This document shows, piece after piece, positions 1 through 9,150 of a stretch of 64,000 bases of DNA. This stretch comes from JANPIX01 sp031425195. Lineage in GTDB: Bacteria > Pseudomonadota > Alphaproteobacteria > Rhodobacterales > Rhodobacteraceae. Below the pieces are notes generated by a model. That model was given only the letters and a program-made list of their open reading frames with translations. It searched no databases and was not told where the DNA came from. The DNA is taken from NCBI GenBank assembly GCA_031425195.1, contig JANPIX010000004.1:96936-160935 (forward strand). Direction: 5' to 3'. The position numbers and the translations under genes are program-made. Positions within the stretch are counted from its first letter, which is position 1. Every line of letters starts with the position of its first letter.

Positions 1-767
1 GAACGGTCAGCCGCGCGGGCCGCCTCGGCAAGGGTCTTCAACCGCGCCACGTTTGACGCAAAAGTGGTGGCGACGACCATTCCCTTGGCCCCACGGATCA
101 GGTCCGTGATAGGTTCCTTAAGCGTCGCTTCAGACCGGCCCTGATGCGTCGAAAACACGTTCGTCGAATCGCACATCAGCGCCTTGATCGGCGTTTCGCG
201 CGCAATTTCATCAAACAGGTCGGGGTTCCAGCCTTCGCCAACACCGGGCGTTTCGTCCAGCTTGAAATCGCCCGAATGCAGGATGCGCCCCGCCGGGGTG
301 TCGATCAGCAACGCGGCACTTTCCGGGATGGAATGAGCAAGGGGCAGGAACTGCACCTTGAACGGCCCCGCCTCAACCACCGCCGGGCGCATCTCCACTG
401 TGGTGATCGCGTCTTTCGGATGGCCGAATTCCTCGAACTTCAGCCGCCCGATGGTCGCCGTGAATTTGCGCGCATAGATCTTCGATTTCAGTTCTGGCCA
501 AAGATGGGCCAGTGCACCGATATGATCTTCGTGCGCATGGGTAATGAAGATGGCCTCGATCCGGTCCTTCCGCGCGATCAGCCAAGATATGTCTGGCAGA
601 ATAAGATCAACCCCGGGGGTGGTGTCCATGTCGGCAAAGGTTACCCCCATATCGACCACGATCAGCCGTTCCTTGTCAGCCGGGCCATAGCCATAGACAT
701 AGCAGTTCATCCCGATCTCACCCGCGCCGCCGAGGGGAAGGTAGATCAGGCGGTTTTTCACGCTCAT
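1..767 (-). CDS. rnj: Ribonuclease J (N-terminal part, runs off the window)
   Basis: Reading leftward from ATG at 767, the protein opens with LIYLPLGGAGEIGMNCYVYG and carries the metallo-beta-lactamase motif THAHEDHIGAL near residue 75. This is the start of bacterial RNase J, a zinc-dependent 5'-exo/endoribonuclease acting in cytoplasmic RNA turnover and rRNA maturation. About 255 codons are inside the window and no stop is reached, so the C-terminal half lies before position 1. The start overlaps the coaX stop as ATGA (764-767), which implies translational coupling with coaX. The family call is secure; exo versus endo preference cannot be judged from this part. Confidence 0.93.
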   Translation of the reverse strand, partial: MSVKNRLIYLPLGGAGEIGMNCYVYGYGPADKERLIVVDMGVTFADMDTTPGVDLILPDISWLIARKDRIEAIFITHAHEDHIGALAHLWPELKSKIYARKFTATIGRLKFEEFGHPKDAITTVEMRPAVVEAGPFKVQFLPLAHSIPESAALLIDTPAGRILHSGDFKLDETPGVGEGWNPDLFDEIARETPIKALMCDSTNVFSTHQGRSEATLKEPITDLIRGAKGMVVATTFASNVARLKTLAEAARAADR

Positions 768-1537
768 TGCATTTCCTTGTTGTATCGGTCGATCAGCATC
801 AAACCATGCATGGTCAAATCCTCTTCGACGGAATCAAAAACATCTGTGTCTTGCTGGAACAATGGGGCCAGCCCCCCAGTGGCGATAACTTTCATGGGGC
901 GTTCGCGTTCTGCACGGATGCGCGCGACGATACCTTCGACCAGCCCGATATAGCCCCAATACACGCCCGATTGCATACAGGCCACCGTATTCGTGCCGAT
1001 CGTTCGTGCCGGTTTTGTGATGTCCACATGCGGAAGCGCCGCCGCCGCCATGTGAAGCGCCTCAAGCGACAGGTTGACCCCGGGCGCGATCACGCCGCCG
1101 ATATAGGCCCCGTCCGCGTCAACCACGTCAAGCGTGGTGGCCGTGCCGAAATCCACGACAATCAGATTGCCGCCGTGCCGCGCGTGTGCCCCCACCGTAT
1201 TCACCAGCCGGTCTGGCCCCACAGTGGTTCCCTGATCGACGCGCGGGGGCACTGGCAGGGCGCAGTCAGGTTTTCCCACGACCAATGGCCGACAGTCGAA
1301 GTACCGGTTGCACAGCACGCGCAGGTTGAACACCACGCGCGGAACAGTCGACGAAATGATGGCATCCGTCACGGTGGCCTTGGTTCCTGTCAACGTCATC
1401 AATGTGGAAAGCCAGACAAAATATTCATCCGCAGTGCGCGTATGATCGGTGGCGATGCGCCATGTGGCAAGGAACCGTTCGCCATCCCAGATTGAAAAGA
1501 CGGTGTTCGTGTTCCCGCAGTCAATGGCAAGCAACAT
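764..1537 (-). CDS. coaX: Type III pantothenate kinase
   Basis: A 257-residue protein that phosphorylates pantothenate in the first step of coenzyme A synthesis. It starts MLLAIDCGNTNTVFSIWDG, the ASKHA-fold phosphate-binding strand with the DxGNT signature, and has GPDRLVN near residue 105 and VVDFGTATTLDVV near residue 125, all hallmarks of CoaX. Length is normal for the family. It lies 12 bp downstream of birA and overlaps rnj by 4 bp, forming a birA-coaX-rnj tail to the nuo operon, an arrangement I recall from relatives. Cytoplasmic; no oddities seen. Confidence 0.95.
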   Translation of the reverse strand: MLLAIDCGNTNTVFSIWDGERFLATWRIATDHTRTADEYFVWLSTLMTLTGTKATVTDAIISSTVPRVVFNLRVLCNRYFDCRPLVVGKPDCALPVPPRVDQGTTVGPDRLVNTVGAHARHGGNLIVVDFGTATTLDVVDADGAYIGGVIAPGVNLSLEALHMAAAALPHVDITKPARTIGTNTVACMQSGVYWGYIGLVEGIVARIRAERERPMKVIATGGLAPLFQQDTDVFDSVEEDLTMHGLMLIDRYNKEMQ

Positions 1538-1549
1538 CGGGCAATCCTT

Positions 1550-2341
1550 TCAGAAGAACACTTCGGCGGCGGGGATGCGGTGCCGTTGGTCCGCGCCCGC
1601 CAGAACCAGCGCCCCGTCAGGGTCTATCGTCTCGAACACACCTTCGCGCGTATCAATGCCGGTGCGCGCCCGGATGACTTGCCCCAACCGCGCCGCATCG
1701 GCAAGCCAGGCTGTCCGGATGGGGTCAAAGCCATCTGCGGTGAACACCGCCTCCCGCGCGGCATAGGCCGGGGCCAGAATGTCCAGAAACGCCTCGGGCG
1801 AACAGCGAAGTCCGGTTTCGGCAAGCAGCGTGACAGGCGGCACAGCCCCCGGTTCGATCATCGCCGCGTCCGGTGCCGCCAGAAGGTTGACGCCAATCCC
1901 GATGAACAGCGCCTTGACCCCCGACCCGTCGCTCGTGCTTTCCAGCAGGATGCCCGCCACCTTGCCGCCGTTCAGCAGCACATCGTTCGGCCATTTCAAG
2001 GTCAGTGATCCGGGATGGCCGGTCATCTGCACCAGCGCATCGCGCAGGGCCAGCGCCGCCACAAAGGACCGCAGCGCGATTTCGGCCGCAGAACCGGTGG
2101 GCCGCATCACAAGCGTTGCGTGGAAGTTTCCCGCCGGGCTAGCCCACGGACGTCCCCGCCGCCCGCGCCCCGCCGTCTGTTCCAGACCAAGCACCCAGGT
2201 CGGCACGGTCAGTGTGGGTAACAGTCGCATCGCCTCGGCATTGGTGCTGTCCACTGTCGTGCGAACGATGCGCCCGACGCCGGGTGGCCAAAGGCCTGTG
2301 TCGGGCTTTGGCGCGTCAGCGAACAAGCGCTTCTGCCGCAA
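1550..2341 (-). CDS. birA: Biotin--[acetyl-CoA-carboxylase] ligase
   Basis: Catalyses biotinyl-AMP formation and transfer to the biotin carrier protein. The sequence has VDSTNAEA near residue 31, the ATP/biotin loop GRGRRGRPWASP near residue 60, and KWPNDVLLNGGKVAGILLE near residue 115, so the catalytic core is complete. There is no N-terminal winged-helix DNA-binding domain, so this is a monofunctional ligase and probably not a bio-operon repressor. The ATG at 2341 overlaps the end of nuoN by 26 bp; a later TTG around 2326 is possible because the first ~20 residues are not conserved. Confidence 0.92.
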   Translation of the reverse strand: MRQKRLFADAPKPDTGLWPPGVGRIVRTTVDSTNAEAMRLLPTLTVPTWVLGLEQTAGRGRRGRPWASPAGNFHATLVMRPTGSAAEIALRSFVAALALRDALVQMTGHPGSLTLKWPNDVLLNGGKVAGILLESTSDGSGVKALFIGIGVNLLAAPDAAMIEPGAVPPVTLLAETGLRCSPEAFLDILAPAYAAREAVFTADGFDPIRTAWLADAARLGQVIRARTGIDTREGVFETIDPDGALVLAGADQRHRIPAAEVFF

Positions 2342-3755
2342 AGGCCGCCAAAGGCTCCAACCCGAACAGGTTGACGATGCCCAGCAGCATGATCACCGCC
2401 GATCCGGCCAAAGCGGCCCACTGGACCGGCACCATCCGGCTTTGCAATACGTCGCCTTCACGCCCAAAATACATAAAAAATACGATACGAAGATAGTAGA
2501 ACGCACCGATCACCGACGCCACAGCCCCCGCCAGCGCCAGCCAGACCATGTCGGCATCCACTGCCGCCTTGAGCACATAGAACTTTGCAAAGAACCCAAG
2601 CATTGGCGGAACGCCGGCCAAACTGAACAGCAGAACCAGCAGAGCAATGGCCTTGCCCGGCGACACACGGCTGAACATGTTCAGCGCATCAATGCTGGTG
2701 ACCGGCTTGCCATCCCGCTCCATCGACAGGATGAAGGCAAAGGTGCCGACGTTCATGGTGACATAGATCGCCATGTAGATCAGCATCGCCTGCACACCCC
2801 CCGCCGTGCCCGCCGCCAATCCAACAAGGGCATAACCCATGTGCGCGATCGAGGAATACGCCATCAGACGCTTGATATCACGCTGCCCTATGGCCGCGAC
2901 GGCCCCGAGGAACATGGACGCCACGGCAATCGCGGCCAGCACCTGACCCCAGTCGCCCGGGATACCGCCAAAGGCGTCCTGCACCAGTCGCGCGATCAGC
3001 GCCATGGCCGCAACCTTGGGTGCAGTCGCAAAGAACGCCGTCACGGGCGTGGGCGACCCTTCGTAAACATCGGGCGTCCACATATGGAACGGTGCGGCAG
3101 AAACCTTGAAAGCAAGGCCCGACAGCATGAACACCAGACCGAACAACAGCCCGACCGGCACTTCACCCGCCGTCAGCGTTGACAAGATGCCTGAAAACAG
3201 CGTTGTGCCCGCGTAGCCGTAAACCAGCGAAGCGCCGTACAGCAAAAGCCCGGACGACAGCGAACCCAGCACGAAATACTTCAGACCGGCCTCGGCAGAA
3301 CGGGGGCTGTCGCGCCGCATCGTGGCCATGACGTAGAGCGACAGGGATTGCAGTTCCAACCCCATGTACAGCGCCATCAGATCACCTGCCGACACCATCA
3401 TCATCATGCCGATCAGCGACAGCGTGACAAGGATCGGAAATTCGAACCGCAGCAAACCGCGCCGCTGCATGTAATCTTTGCTGATCGCAAGCACCGACGC
3501 CGCCGACAACAGGATCGTCACCTTTGCGAAACGGGCAAATGGATCATCGACGAACATGCCGCCAAAGGCCGACTGTTCACCCGCCCCATTCACGCCAATG
3601 AAAAGCGCCAGTGCCACGAAAACACCAACTGTCACCCAAGTGAGCATCGGCGCCGTTTCGTCCTGGCCCGCATAGGCACCAAACAGCAGCGACGTCAGGG
3701 CAAAGATCGCCAGTACAAGTTCCGGCAGGACAATGGAAAGATCGGCAGGTGTCAT
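2316..3755 (-). CDS. nuoN: NADH-quinone oxidoreductase subunit N
   Basis: A 479-residue, highly hydrophobic antiporter-like membrane subunit of complex I. It starts MTPADLSIVLPELVLAIFAL and contains the proton-channel stretch with SAAPFHMWTPDVYEGSP near residue 230 and MAYSSIAHMGYAL near residue 295, both diagnostic of NuoN. It is one of three Mrp-antiporter-like proton-pumping subunits together with L and M. It follows nuoM by 12 bp and overlaps birA at its 3' end. Length and motifs are normal. Confidence 0.96.
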   Translation of the reverse strand: MTPADLSIVLPELVLAIFALTSLLFGAYAGQDETAPMLTWVTVGVFVALALFIGVNGAGEQSAFGGMFVDDPFARFAKVTILLSAASVLAISKDYMQRRGLLRFEFPILVTLSLIGMMMMVSAGDLMALYMGLELQSLSLYVMATMRRDSPRSAEAGLKYFVLGSLSSGLLLYGASLVYGYAGTTLFSGILSTLTAGEVPVGLLFGLVFMLSGLAFKVSAAPFHMWTPDVYEGSPTPVTAFFATAPKVAAMALIARLVQDAFGGIPGDWGQVLAAIAVASMFLGAVAAIGQRDIKRLMAYSSIAHMGYALVGLAAGTAGGVQAMLIYMAIYVTMNVGTFAFILSMERDGKPVTSIDALNMFSRVSPGKAIALLVLLFSLAGVPPMLGFFAKFYVLKAAVDADMVWLALAGAVASVIGAFYYLRIVFFMYFGREGDVLQSRMVPVQWAALAGSAVIMLLGIVNLFGLEPLAAFAAEALVR

Positions 3756-3767
3756 TGTGGGCTTTCC

Positions 3768-5306
3768 TTATTCCATCGCCACTTGGTTCGCATCGGCAAC
3801 AGGCAGTGCTGCGTGATAGTCTTCAACAAGCGCACCGACACTTGGCCCGATGATGTCGGTTACAAGGCTTGGATAAATCCCAAGGAGCAGCGTCATCACC
3901 ACCAGCGGCGCAAAGATTGCCTTTTCACGCCGGTCCATATCGGTGATCGACTTCAACGCTTCCTTGATCAGATCCCCAAACACGACGCGGCGGTACAACC
4001 ACAGGGCATAGGCGGCAGACAGGATCACGCCCGAAGTGGCAACGAGCGCGACCCAGGTGTTGACCTGAAAGATACCGACGAGCGTCAGGAATTCACCGAC
4101 GAAACCCGAGGTTCCGGGCAGCCCAACGTTGGCCATGGTGAAAAACATGAAGACAAGCGCATAGGCCGGCATCCGGTTGACAAGGCCACCATAGGCCTCG
4201 ATCTCGCGCGTGTGCATGCGGTCATAGATGACGCCAACACACAGGAACAGCGCGCCAGAGATAAACCCGTGCGACAGCATCTGAAAGATCGCGCCGTCGA
4301 CACCTTGCTGATTGGCCGCGAATATTCCCATGGTCACATAACCCATGTGGGCCACGGACGAATAGGCGATCAGCTTTTTCATGTCGGACTGGACCAGTGC
4401 AACAAGCGAGGTATACACAATGGCAATGGCCGACATCCACAGCACCAGTGGCCCCATCACGTCCGAACCCACCGGGAACATTGGCAGACTGAACCGCAGA
4501 AAGCCGTATCCCCCCATCTTCAGAAGTATGGCCGCCAGCACCACTGACCCCGCAGTCGGGGCCTGCACATGGGCATCAGGCAACCAGGTGTGAACCGGCC
4601 ACATCGGCATCTTCACCGCAAAGCTGGCAAAGAACGCAAGGAACAAAAGCGTCTGCAAACCGCCCACAATCTGCAAACCGCCGACAAAGATCGTGTCCGA
4701 AGAAAACGAATGGTCGAGCAGCGTCACGATATCCGTGGTGCCCGCATCGGCATACATGGCAATCATCGCCACGAGCATCAGCACCGAGCCAAGGAACGTA
4801 TAGAGAAAGAATTTGAACGACGCATAGATGCGGTCTTTGCCGCCCCATATCCCGATGATCAGGAACATCGGGATAAGCCCAGCCTCGAAGAACAGATAGA
4901 ACAGCACGAGGTCGAGCGCACAGAACACGCCGAGCATGAGCGTTTCCAGCATCAGGAAGGCAATCATGTAATCCTTGACGCGGGTTTCCACTTTCCAGCA
5001 CGACGCGATGGTGATCGGCATCAGAAACGTGGTGAGCAAGACGAACAGAACGGAAATCCCGTCGACGCCCATCTTGTATTGCAGTCCAAGAATCCAGGTG
5101 CCTTGTTCGACGAACTGCATGTCGGTGTTGGACGGATCAAATTGCACAAGCAGGATCAGTGACAATGCAAAGGCAAGCGAGGTGCCAAACAACGCCACCC
5201 ATTTTGCGGCGCGCTGAGCCGCGGCATCCTCACCGCGCAGGAACAATGCGAGGATCACGGCGGCAACGGCAGGCGTGAAGGTGATGATCGACAGAAGGTT
5301 GTCCAT
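3768..5306 (-). CDS. nuoM: NADH-quinone oxidoreductase subunit M
   Basis: A 512-residue proton-pumping membrane subunit. The reading frame stays open upstream to 5510, but the true start is ATG at 5306 (MDNLLSIITFTPAV), which shares one base with the nuoL stop as TGATG; the upstream extension is an out-of-frame reading of nuoL. Typical NuoM features are the early helix with VDGISVLFVLLTTFL, the conserved Glu in FEAGLIPMFLIIGIWGG, and PMWPVHTWLPDAHVQAPT around residue 235. It lies between nuoL and nuoN as usual. Confidence 0.96.
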   Translation of the reverse strand: MDNLLSIITFTPAVAAVILALFLRGEDAAAQRAAKWVALFGTSLAFALSLILLVQFDPSNTDMQFVEQGTWILGLQYKMGVDGISVLFVLLTTFLMPITIASCWKVETRVKDYMIAFLMLETLMLGVFCALDLVLFYLFFEAGLIPMFLIIGIWGGKDRIYASFKFFLYTFLGSVLMLVAMIAMYADAGTTDIVTLLDHSFSSDTIFVGGLQIVGGLQTLLFLAFFASFAVKMPMWPVHTWLPDAHVQAPTAGSVVLAAILLKMGGYGFLRFSLPMFPVGSDVMGPLVLWMSAIAIVYTSLVALVQSDMKKLIAYSSVAHMGYVTMGIFAANQQGVDGAIFQMLSHGFISGALFLCVGVIYDRMHTREIEAYGGLVNRMPAYALVFMFFTMANVGLPGTSGFVGEFLTLVGIFQVNTWVALVATSGVILSAAYALWLYRRVVFGDLIKEALKSITDMDRREKAIFAPLVVMTLLLGIYPSLVTDIIGPSVGALVEDYHAALPVADANQVAME

Positions 5307-7567
5307 CAGTTTGTTCCCCCGGCAAAGGTCATCCAGGTAACCAGAACCACGATCCCCAACACCATCGCAAAGGCATAGTGGAACATGTATCCAGACTGCG
5401 CCCGCCCGGCCATCCGCGTGAAGAACGGGATGATGCCCAGGGCAATTCCGTTGATCGACCCGTCGATGACGTTGCCATCGCCCCGCCGCCACAGGAAACC
5501 ACCCAGCCATTTTGCCGGATTGACGATGGCAAAGCTGTAAAGCTCGTCAAAATACCATTTGTTGAGCAGGAACAGATAAAGCGGACGCTGCTGTGCCGCC
5601 AGTTTGCCGGGAAGGTCGGGACGGCGCACATAGAACTGGAATGCCAGACCAAGACCAAGGAGCATGGCGATAAAGGGTGAAACCTTCACCCAGGTCGGTG
5701 CTTCGTGCGCGTGGTGGATCACTTCGTTGTCTGCGGCCATGAAGATGGCACCTTTGGGCGCTTCGCCCGTGACCGTGATGGCGCCGGTGGCAGGTGCGGC
5801 ACCCCCTGCGTCGCCGCTGACTTCGGCAGTGTTGGCCACAACCGGGGCCCCATCCGCCGCGTCTTCGGCTACGACGGTTTCGCCTTCGCCAGGGTTTAGG
5901 GTATCGGCTGCAACGTCGGGCGATGCGCCATCGATGGCCGTTGCCTGTTCGCCTGCTACCCCTTCGGCATGGTCGCCTTCCGCGCTTGCATGGGCCGCAG
6001 GTTCCATCCCGAACCAGGTTCGCATTCTGTCTTCTTCGCCAAAGAACACATTGTACCAGATCATGCCCGAAAACACGGCACCAATGGCCAGAACGCCAAG
6101 TGGAACCAGCATCACGGTCGGGCTTTCATGCGGCACATGGGCACCGTGGCCGCCCGCGTGGCCGGGGGTTGCGTGGCCATGGCTGTCATGGCTTGCAGCC
6201 CAGCGGGGCGCGCCGAAGAACGTCATGAACATCAGCCGCCAGCTGTAGAAACTGGTCATGAAGGCGGCGATCACCAAAAGCCAGAAGGCATACTGACTTC
6301 CGACATAGGCGCTTTCGATCACGGCGTCTTTCGACAGGAACCCGGCAAAACCGTAATGCGTCAGCGGGATACCCACCCCGGTGATGGCCAGCGTGCCGAT
6401 CAACATGGCGGCAAATGTATAGGGGATCTTCTTCCGCAGACCGCCGTAGTGGCGCATGTCCTGTTCATGGTGCATCGCGTGGATCACCGACCCCGCCCCA
6501 AGGAACAGCATCGCCTTGAAGAAGGCATGCGTGAACAGGTGGAACATCGCCACCGAATAGACGCCACACCCTGCCGCGACGAACATGTAGCCAAGCTGCG
6601 AACAGGTGGAATAGGCGATCACACGTTTGATGTCATTCTGAACAAGCCCGACTGTCGCTGCAAAGAATGCCGTCGATGCCCCGACCACCACGATAAAAGC
6701 CTTGGCCTCGGGTGCGTATTCGATCAGGGGCGACATGCGGCAGACAAGGAACACCCCCGCCGTCACCATCGTCGCGGCGTGGATCAGCGCGGAAACCGGG
6801 GTAGGCCCCTCCATCGCGTCGGGGAGCCATGTGTGCAGGAACAGTTGCGCCGACTTGCCCATGGCCCCGATGAATAACAAAAAGGCGATCAGGTTCGCCG
6901 CGTTCCATTCCGTCCACAGGAACGTCAGGTTGGTGTTGGCCAACTGCGGTGCGGCGGCGAACACGTCGTCGAACCGGATCGAATCCGTCAGGAAGTAAAG
7001 CGCGAAAATCCCAAGGGCAAAACCGAAATCACCAACCCGGTTGACCACAAACGCCTTGATGGCCGCGGCATTGGCACTTGGCTTGCGGTAGTAGAACCCG
7101 ATGAGCAGATAGGACGCAACGCCCACCCCTTCCCAGCCGAAGAACATTTGCAGCAGGTTGTCCGACGTCACCAGCATCAGCATCGCAAAGGTAAAGAACG
7201 ACAGGTAGGCAAAGAACCGCGCCTTGTAATGCTCGCCATGCTTCCAGTTGTCATCGTGCGCCATGTAACCAAAGGAATACAGATGGACGAGCGCCGAGAC
7301 AGAGTTGATCACCACCAGCATGATCACCGTGAGCCGGTCAATCCGGATGGCCCATTCGGTGTCCAGACTGCCCGACTGCACCCATCGGAACAGATCAACC
7401 GTTTCGGTGACGCCATCATGGGTCAGAAACATGACCCAGGACAGGATTGCCGCCAGGAACAGAAGTCCGGTTGTGATGACCTGCCCCGCGAACTCGCCGA
7501 TAAAGCGCCAGCCAAAGCCGCAGATCAGGGCACCGATAATAGGCGCGAAAAGGATGATGGTCGGCAT
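5306..7567 (-). CDS. nuoL: NADH-quinone oxidoreductase subunit L with acidic/Ala-rich insertion
   Basis: The distal proton-pumping subunit, 753 residues, beginning MPTIILFAPIIGALICGFGW. It has the family signatures FFGWEGVGVASYLLIGFYY and AQLFLHTWLPDAMEGPTPVSALIHAATMV (split by a few variable residues) and a C-terminal piece with LLNKWYFDELY that leads to the lateral helix. It is longer than typical NuoL (about 610-700): a His/Gly-rich stretch near residue 480 and a roughly 100-residue Ala/Gly/Asp/Glu-rich segment around residues 525-630 (about 5700-5990) are inserted before the last helices. The insertion has no hydrophobic helix and is probably a soluble loop. The stop overlaps nuoM as TGATG. 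Confidence 0.95.
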   Translation of the reverse strand: MPTIILFAPIIGALICGFGWRFIGEFAGQVITTGLLFLAAILSWVMFLTHDGVTETVDLFRWVQSGSLDTEWAIRIDRLTVIMLVVINSVSALVHLYSFGYMAHDDNWKHGEHYKARFFAYLSFFTFAMLMLVTSDNLLQMFFGWEGVGVASYLLIGFYYRKPSANAAAIKAFVVNRVGDFGFALGIFALYFLTDSIRFDDVFAAAPQLANTNLTFLWTEWNAANLIAFLLFIGAMGKSAQLFLHTWLPDAMEGPTPVSALIHAATMVTAGVFLVCRMSPLIEYAPEAKAFIVVVGASTAFFAATVGLVQNDIKRVIAYSTCSQLGYMFVAAGCGVYSVAMFHLFTHAFFKAMLFLGAGSVIHAMHHEQDMRHYGGLRKKIPYTFAAMLIGTLAITGVGIPLTHYGFAGFLSKDAVIESAYVGSQYAFWLLVIAAFMTSFYSWRLMFMTFFGAPRWAASHDSHGHATPGHAGGHGAHVPHESPTVMLVPLGVLAIGAVFSGMIWYNVFFGEEDRMRTWFGMEPAAHASAEGDHAEGVAGEQATAIDGASPDVAADTLNPGEGETVVAEDAADGAPVVANTAEVSGDAGGAAPATGAITVTGEAPKGAIFMAADNEVIHHAHEAPTWVKVSPFIAMLLGLGLAFQFYVRRPDLPGKLAAQQRPLYLFLLNKWYFDELYSFAIVNPAKWLGGFLWRRGDGNVIDGSINGIALGIIPFFTRMAGRAQSGYMFHYAFAMVLGIVVLVTWMTFAGGTN

Positions 7568-7689
7568 GAAAAATGTCCCTGTCGTCTATTCTGCGGCCCG
7601 AACCTGCGCGCCATGTGAACCGATCTTGCGGCAACCGCAATGGGGGGATCGCCGAATGCCCTCAATGTCAAACCAGCCTTGCCGGTGCG

Positions 7690-8181
7690 TCATGGACCGT
7701 TGTCCCCACACCCCAGCGTTTCCATCTTTGGCAAGGTGCAGCCGCAATGACCCGCCGGCAGCGTTATCATCCGGCTGTCGTTTCCAAGCGACCGCAGCCC
7801 CGCCCTGATCTGCGGTAATGTGTACGACGTGTCTGACGTCGCCACTTCGGTCAGGTAATCCAGCACCTCCGCCGGGGGGAGCCAGTCTTCGGGGGCGTCC
7901 GGCAGCCTGATCTGCACCCCTTTGCGCGAGGTGCATTCCACCAGTGCCATGGTGTCCGGCCGTGCGCCGCCTGCGTCGTACTCAAAGAACAGCGATACGG
8001 GCGCGTCACCGGGCGGGTTGATATACAATTGCGACATCCGCCCGTTCGACGTGCTGGTGCATGATGGCAGGCTGATTGCGCAGGCCAGAACCGGCGCCGC
8101 CGTGCCAATTAGGGCGGCGGCACCCAGCACTGCCACACAGGCCCGGCGTCGGTCTTTCCGGAAAGGAAACCGAGGGCGCAT
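7690..8181 (-). CDS. Secreted cysteine-containing protein of unknown function in the nuo operon
   Basis: A 163-residue protein between nuoK and nuoL. The N-terminus has a basic start, then a hydrophobic core around residues 16-33 (AVLGAAALIGTAAPVLA) ending in ALAxA-like small residues, consistent with Sec signal peptide cleavage near residue 33. The mature part has about six cysteines, including LPSCTS and HCGCTLPK, so it is likely periplasmic with disulfides or a metal site. I do not recognise a family. It ends 3 bp before the region of nuoK's start and is co-oriented with the operon, so it is probably cotranscribed with complex I. It could be an assembly or redox-related periplasmic factor, but that is inference only. 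Confidence 0.72.
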   Translation of the reverse strand: MRPRFPFRKDRRRACVAVLGAAALIGTAAPVLACAISLPSCTSTSNGRMSQLYINPPGDAPVSLFFEYDAGGARPDTMALVECTSRKGVQIRLPDAPEDWLPPAEVLDYLTEVATSDTSYTLPQIRAGLRSLGNDSRMITLPAGHCGCTLPKMETLGCGDNGP

Positions 8182-8184
8182 CGG

Positions 8185-8490
8185 TCAGCCCTTCATCACA
8201 TTGACGTCTTCGACGTCGATGGTTCCGCGCGTGCGGAAGAAGGTCACTAGAATGGCCAGCCCTATGGCCGCCTCGGCTGCAGCAACGGTCAGCACGAACA
8301 TGGTGAACACCTGGCCCGTCAGATCACCCAGAAAGCTGGAAAAAGCCACCAGATTGATGTTGACGGCAAGCAGCATGAGTTCAATCGACATCAGGATGAC
8401 GATCACGTTCTTCCGATTCAGGAATATCCCGAAAATCCCGATCACGAACAACGCGCCCGCGACTGTCAGGTAATGTTCAAGTCCCACCAT
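8185..8490 (-). CDS. nuoK: NADH-quinone oxidoreductase subunit K
   Basis: A 101-residue membrane subunit (MVGLEHYLTVAGALFVIGIFG) with three transmembrane helices. It contains the conserved segment SIELMLLAVNINLVAFS with the intramembrane Glu, and EAAIGLAILVTFFR with the second conserved Glu, both part of the proton-transfer path of complex I. Length is standard. It sits 45 bp after nuoJ. Confidence 0.97.
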   Translation of the reverse strand: MVGLEHYLTVAGALFVIGIFGIFLNRKNVIVILMSIELMLLAVNINLVAFSSFLGDLTGQVFTMFVLTVAAAEAAIGLAILVTFFRTRGTIDVEDVNVMKG

Positions 8491-8535
8491 CGTCTCGTTC
8501 CTTTCATCCCAGCGAAGGCCGGGGCGGGGCAGACC

Positions 8536-9150
8536 CTAAAGGCCCTGCCCCGGTTTCACATCCCGCAATTCCATCGCCTTGGCCGGGTCGCGCCACATCT
8601 GGTGGAGCACGTTCTGGCGTTTGACGCCGGTCCGGTGGCGCAGTGTCAGAACAATTGCCCCGATCATCGCGACCAGCAGGATCAGGCCTGCCAACTGGAA
8701 CAACAGGATGTATTTGTCATAGATCAGCAGGCCCAACGCGCGGGTGTTTTCCACCTCGGTCATGTCGGGTGTCACCGCCTGCCGCAGGCCCATAGCACCA
8801 TCAGCCTGCACCCACGCGCCATATGCGAGGGCGAATTGCATTAGCAGAATGATCCCGATCAGCAGGGCAAGTGGCATGTACCGCGCCATTTCGCCCTTCA
8901 ACTCCGCAAAGTCGATGTCGAGCATCATGACCACAAACAGGAACAACACCGCGACAGCGCCGACATAGACGATGATCAGCAGCATCGCCACGAACTCTGC
9001 GCCCAACAGCACGAAAAGCCCGGCCGTGGACAGGAAGGCAAGGATCAACCACAGCACCGAATGCACCGGGTTGCGGCTGACTGTCACCAGCAACCCCGCG
9101 GTCACTGTGACAATGGCAAAGGCGTAGAATGCAATATCTGCAACGGTCAT
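8536..9150 (-). CDS. nuoJ: NADH-quinone oxidoreductase subunit J
   Basis: A 204-residue hydrophobic subunit starting MTVADIAFYAFAIVTVTAGL. It has five predicted helices and the NuoJ signature ALLFVLLGAEFVAMLLIIVYVGAVAVLFLFVVMMLD in pieces, including the pi-bulge helix glycine/tyrosine region IIVYVGAVAVLFLF. Its start overlaps the stop of the upstream carboxymuconolactone-decarboxylase-like gene by 4 bp (9147-9150). Length is normal for the family. Confidence 0.96.
   Translation of the reverse strand: MTVADIAFYAFAIVTVTAGLLVTVSRNPVHSVLWLILAFLSTAGLFVLLGAEFVAMLLIIVYVGAVAVLFLFVVMMLDIDFAELKGEMARYMPLALLIGIILLMQFALAYGAWVQADGAMGLRQAVTPDMTEVENTRALGLLIYDKYILLFQLAGLILLVAMIGAIVLTLRHRTGVKRQNVLHQMWRDPAKAMELRDVKPGQGL

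Noticed and set aside
1779..4547. Long plus-strand open frames opposite birA, nuoN and nuoM
   Set aside because: They are antisense shadows of well-supported complex I genes, rich in His, Gln and Arg.
7586..7936. A 116-codon minus-strand open frame overlapping the secreted protein gene
   Set aside because: It overlaps a better gene with a signal peptide and has shadow-like Arg/Gly/Ala composition.
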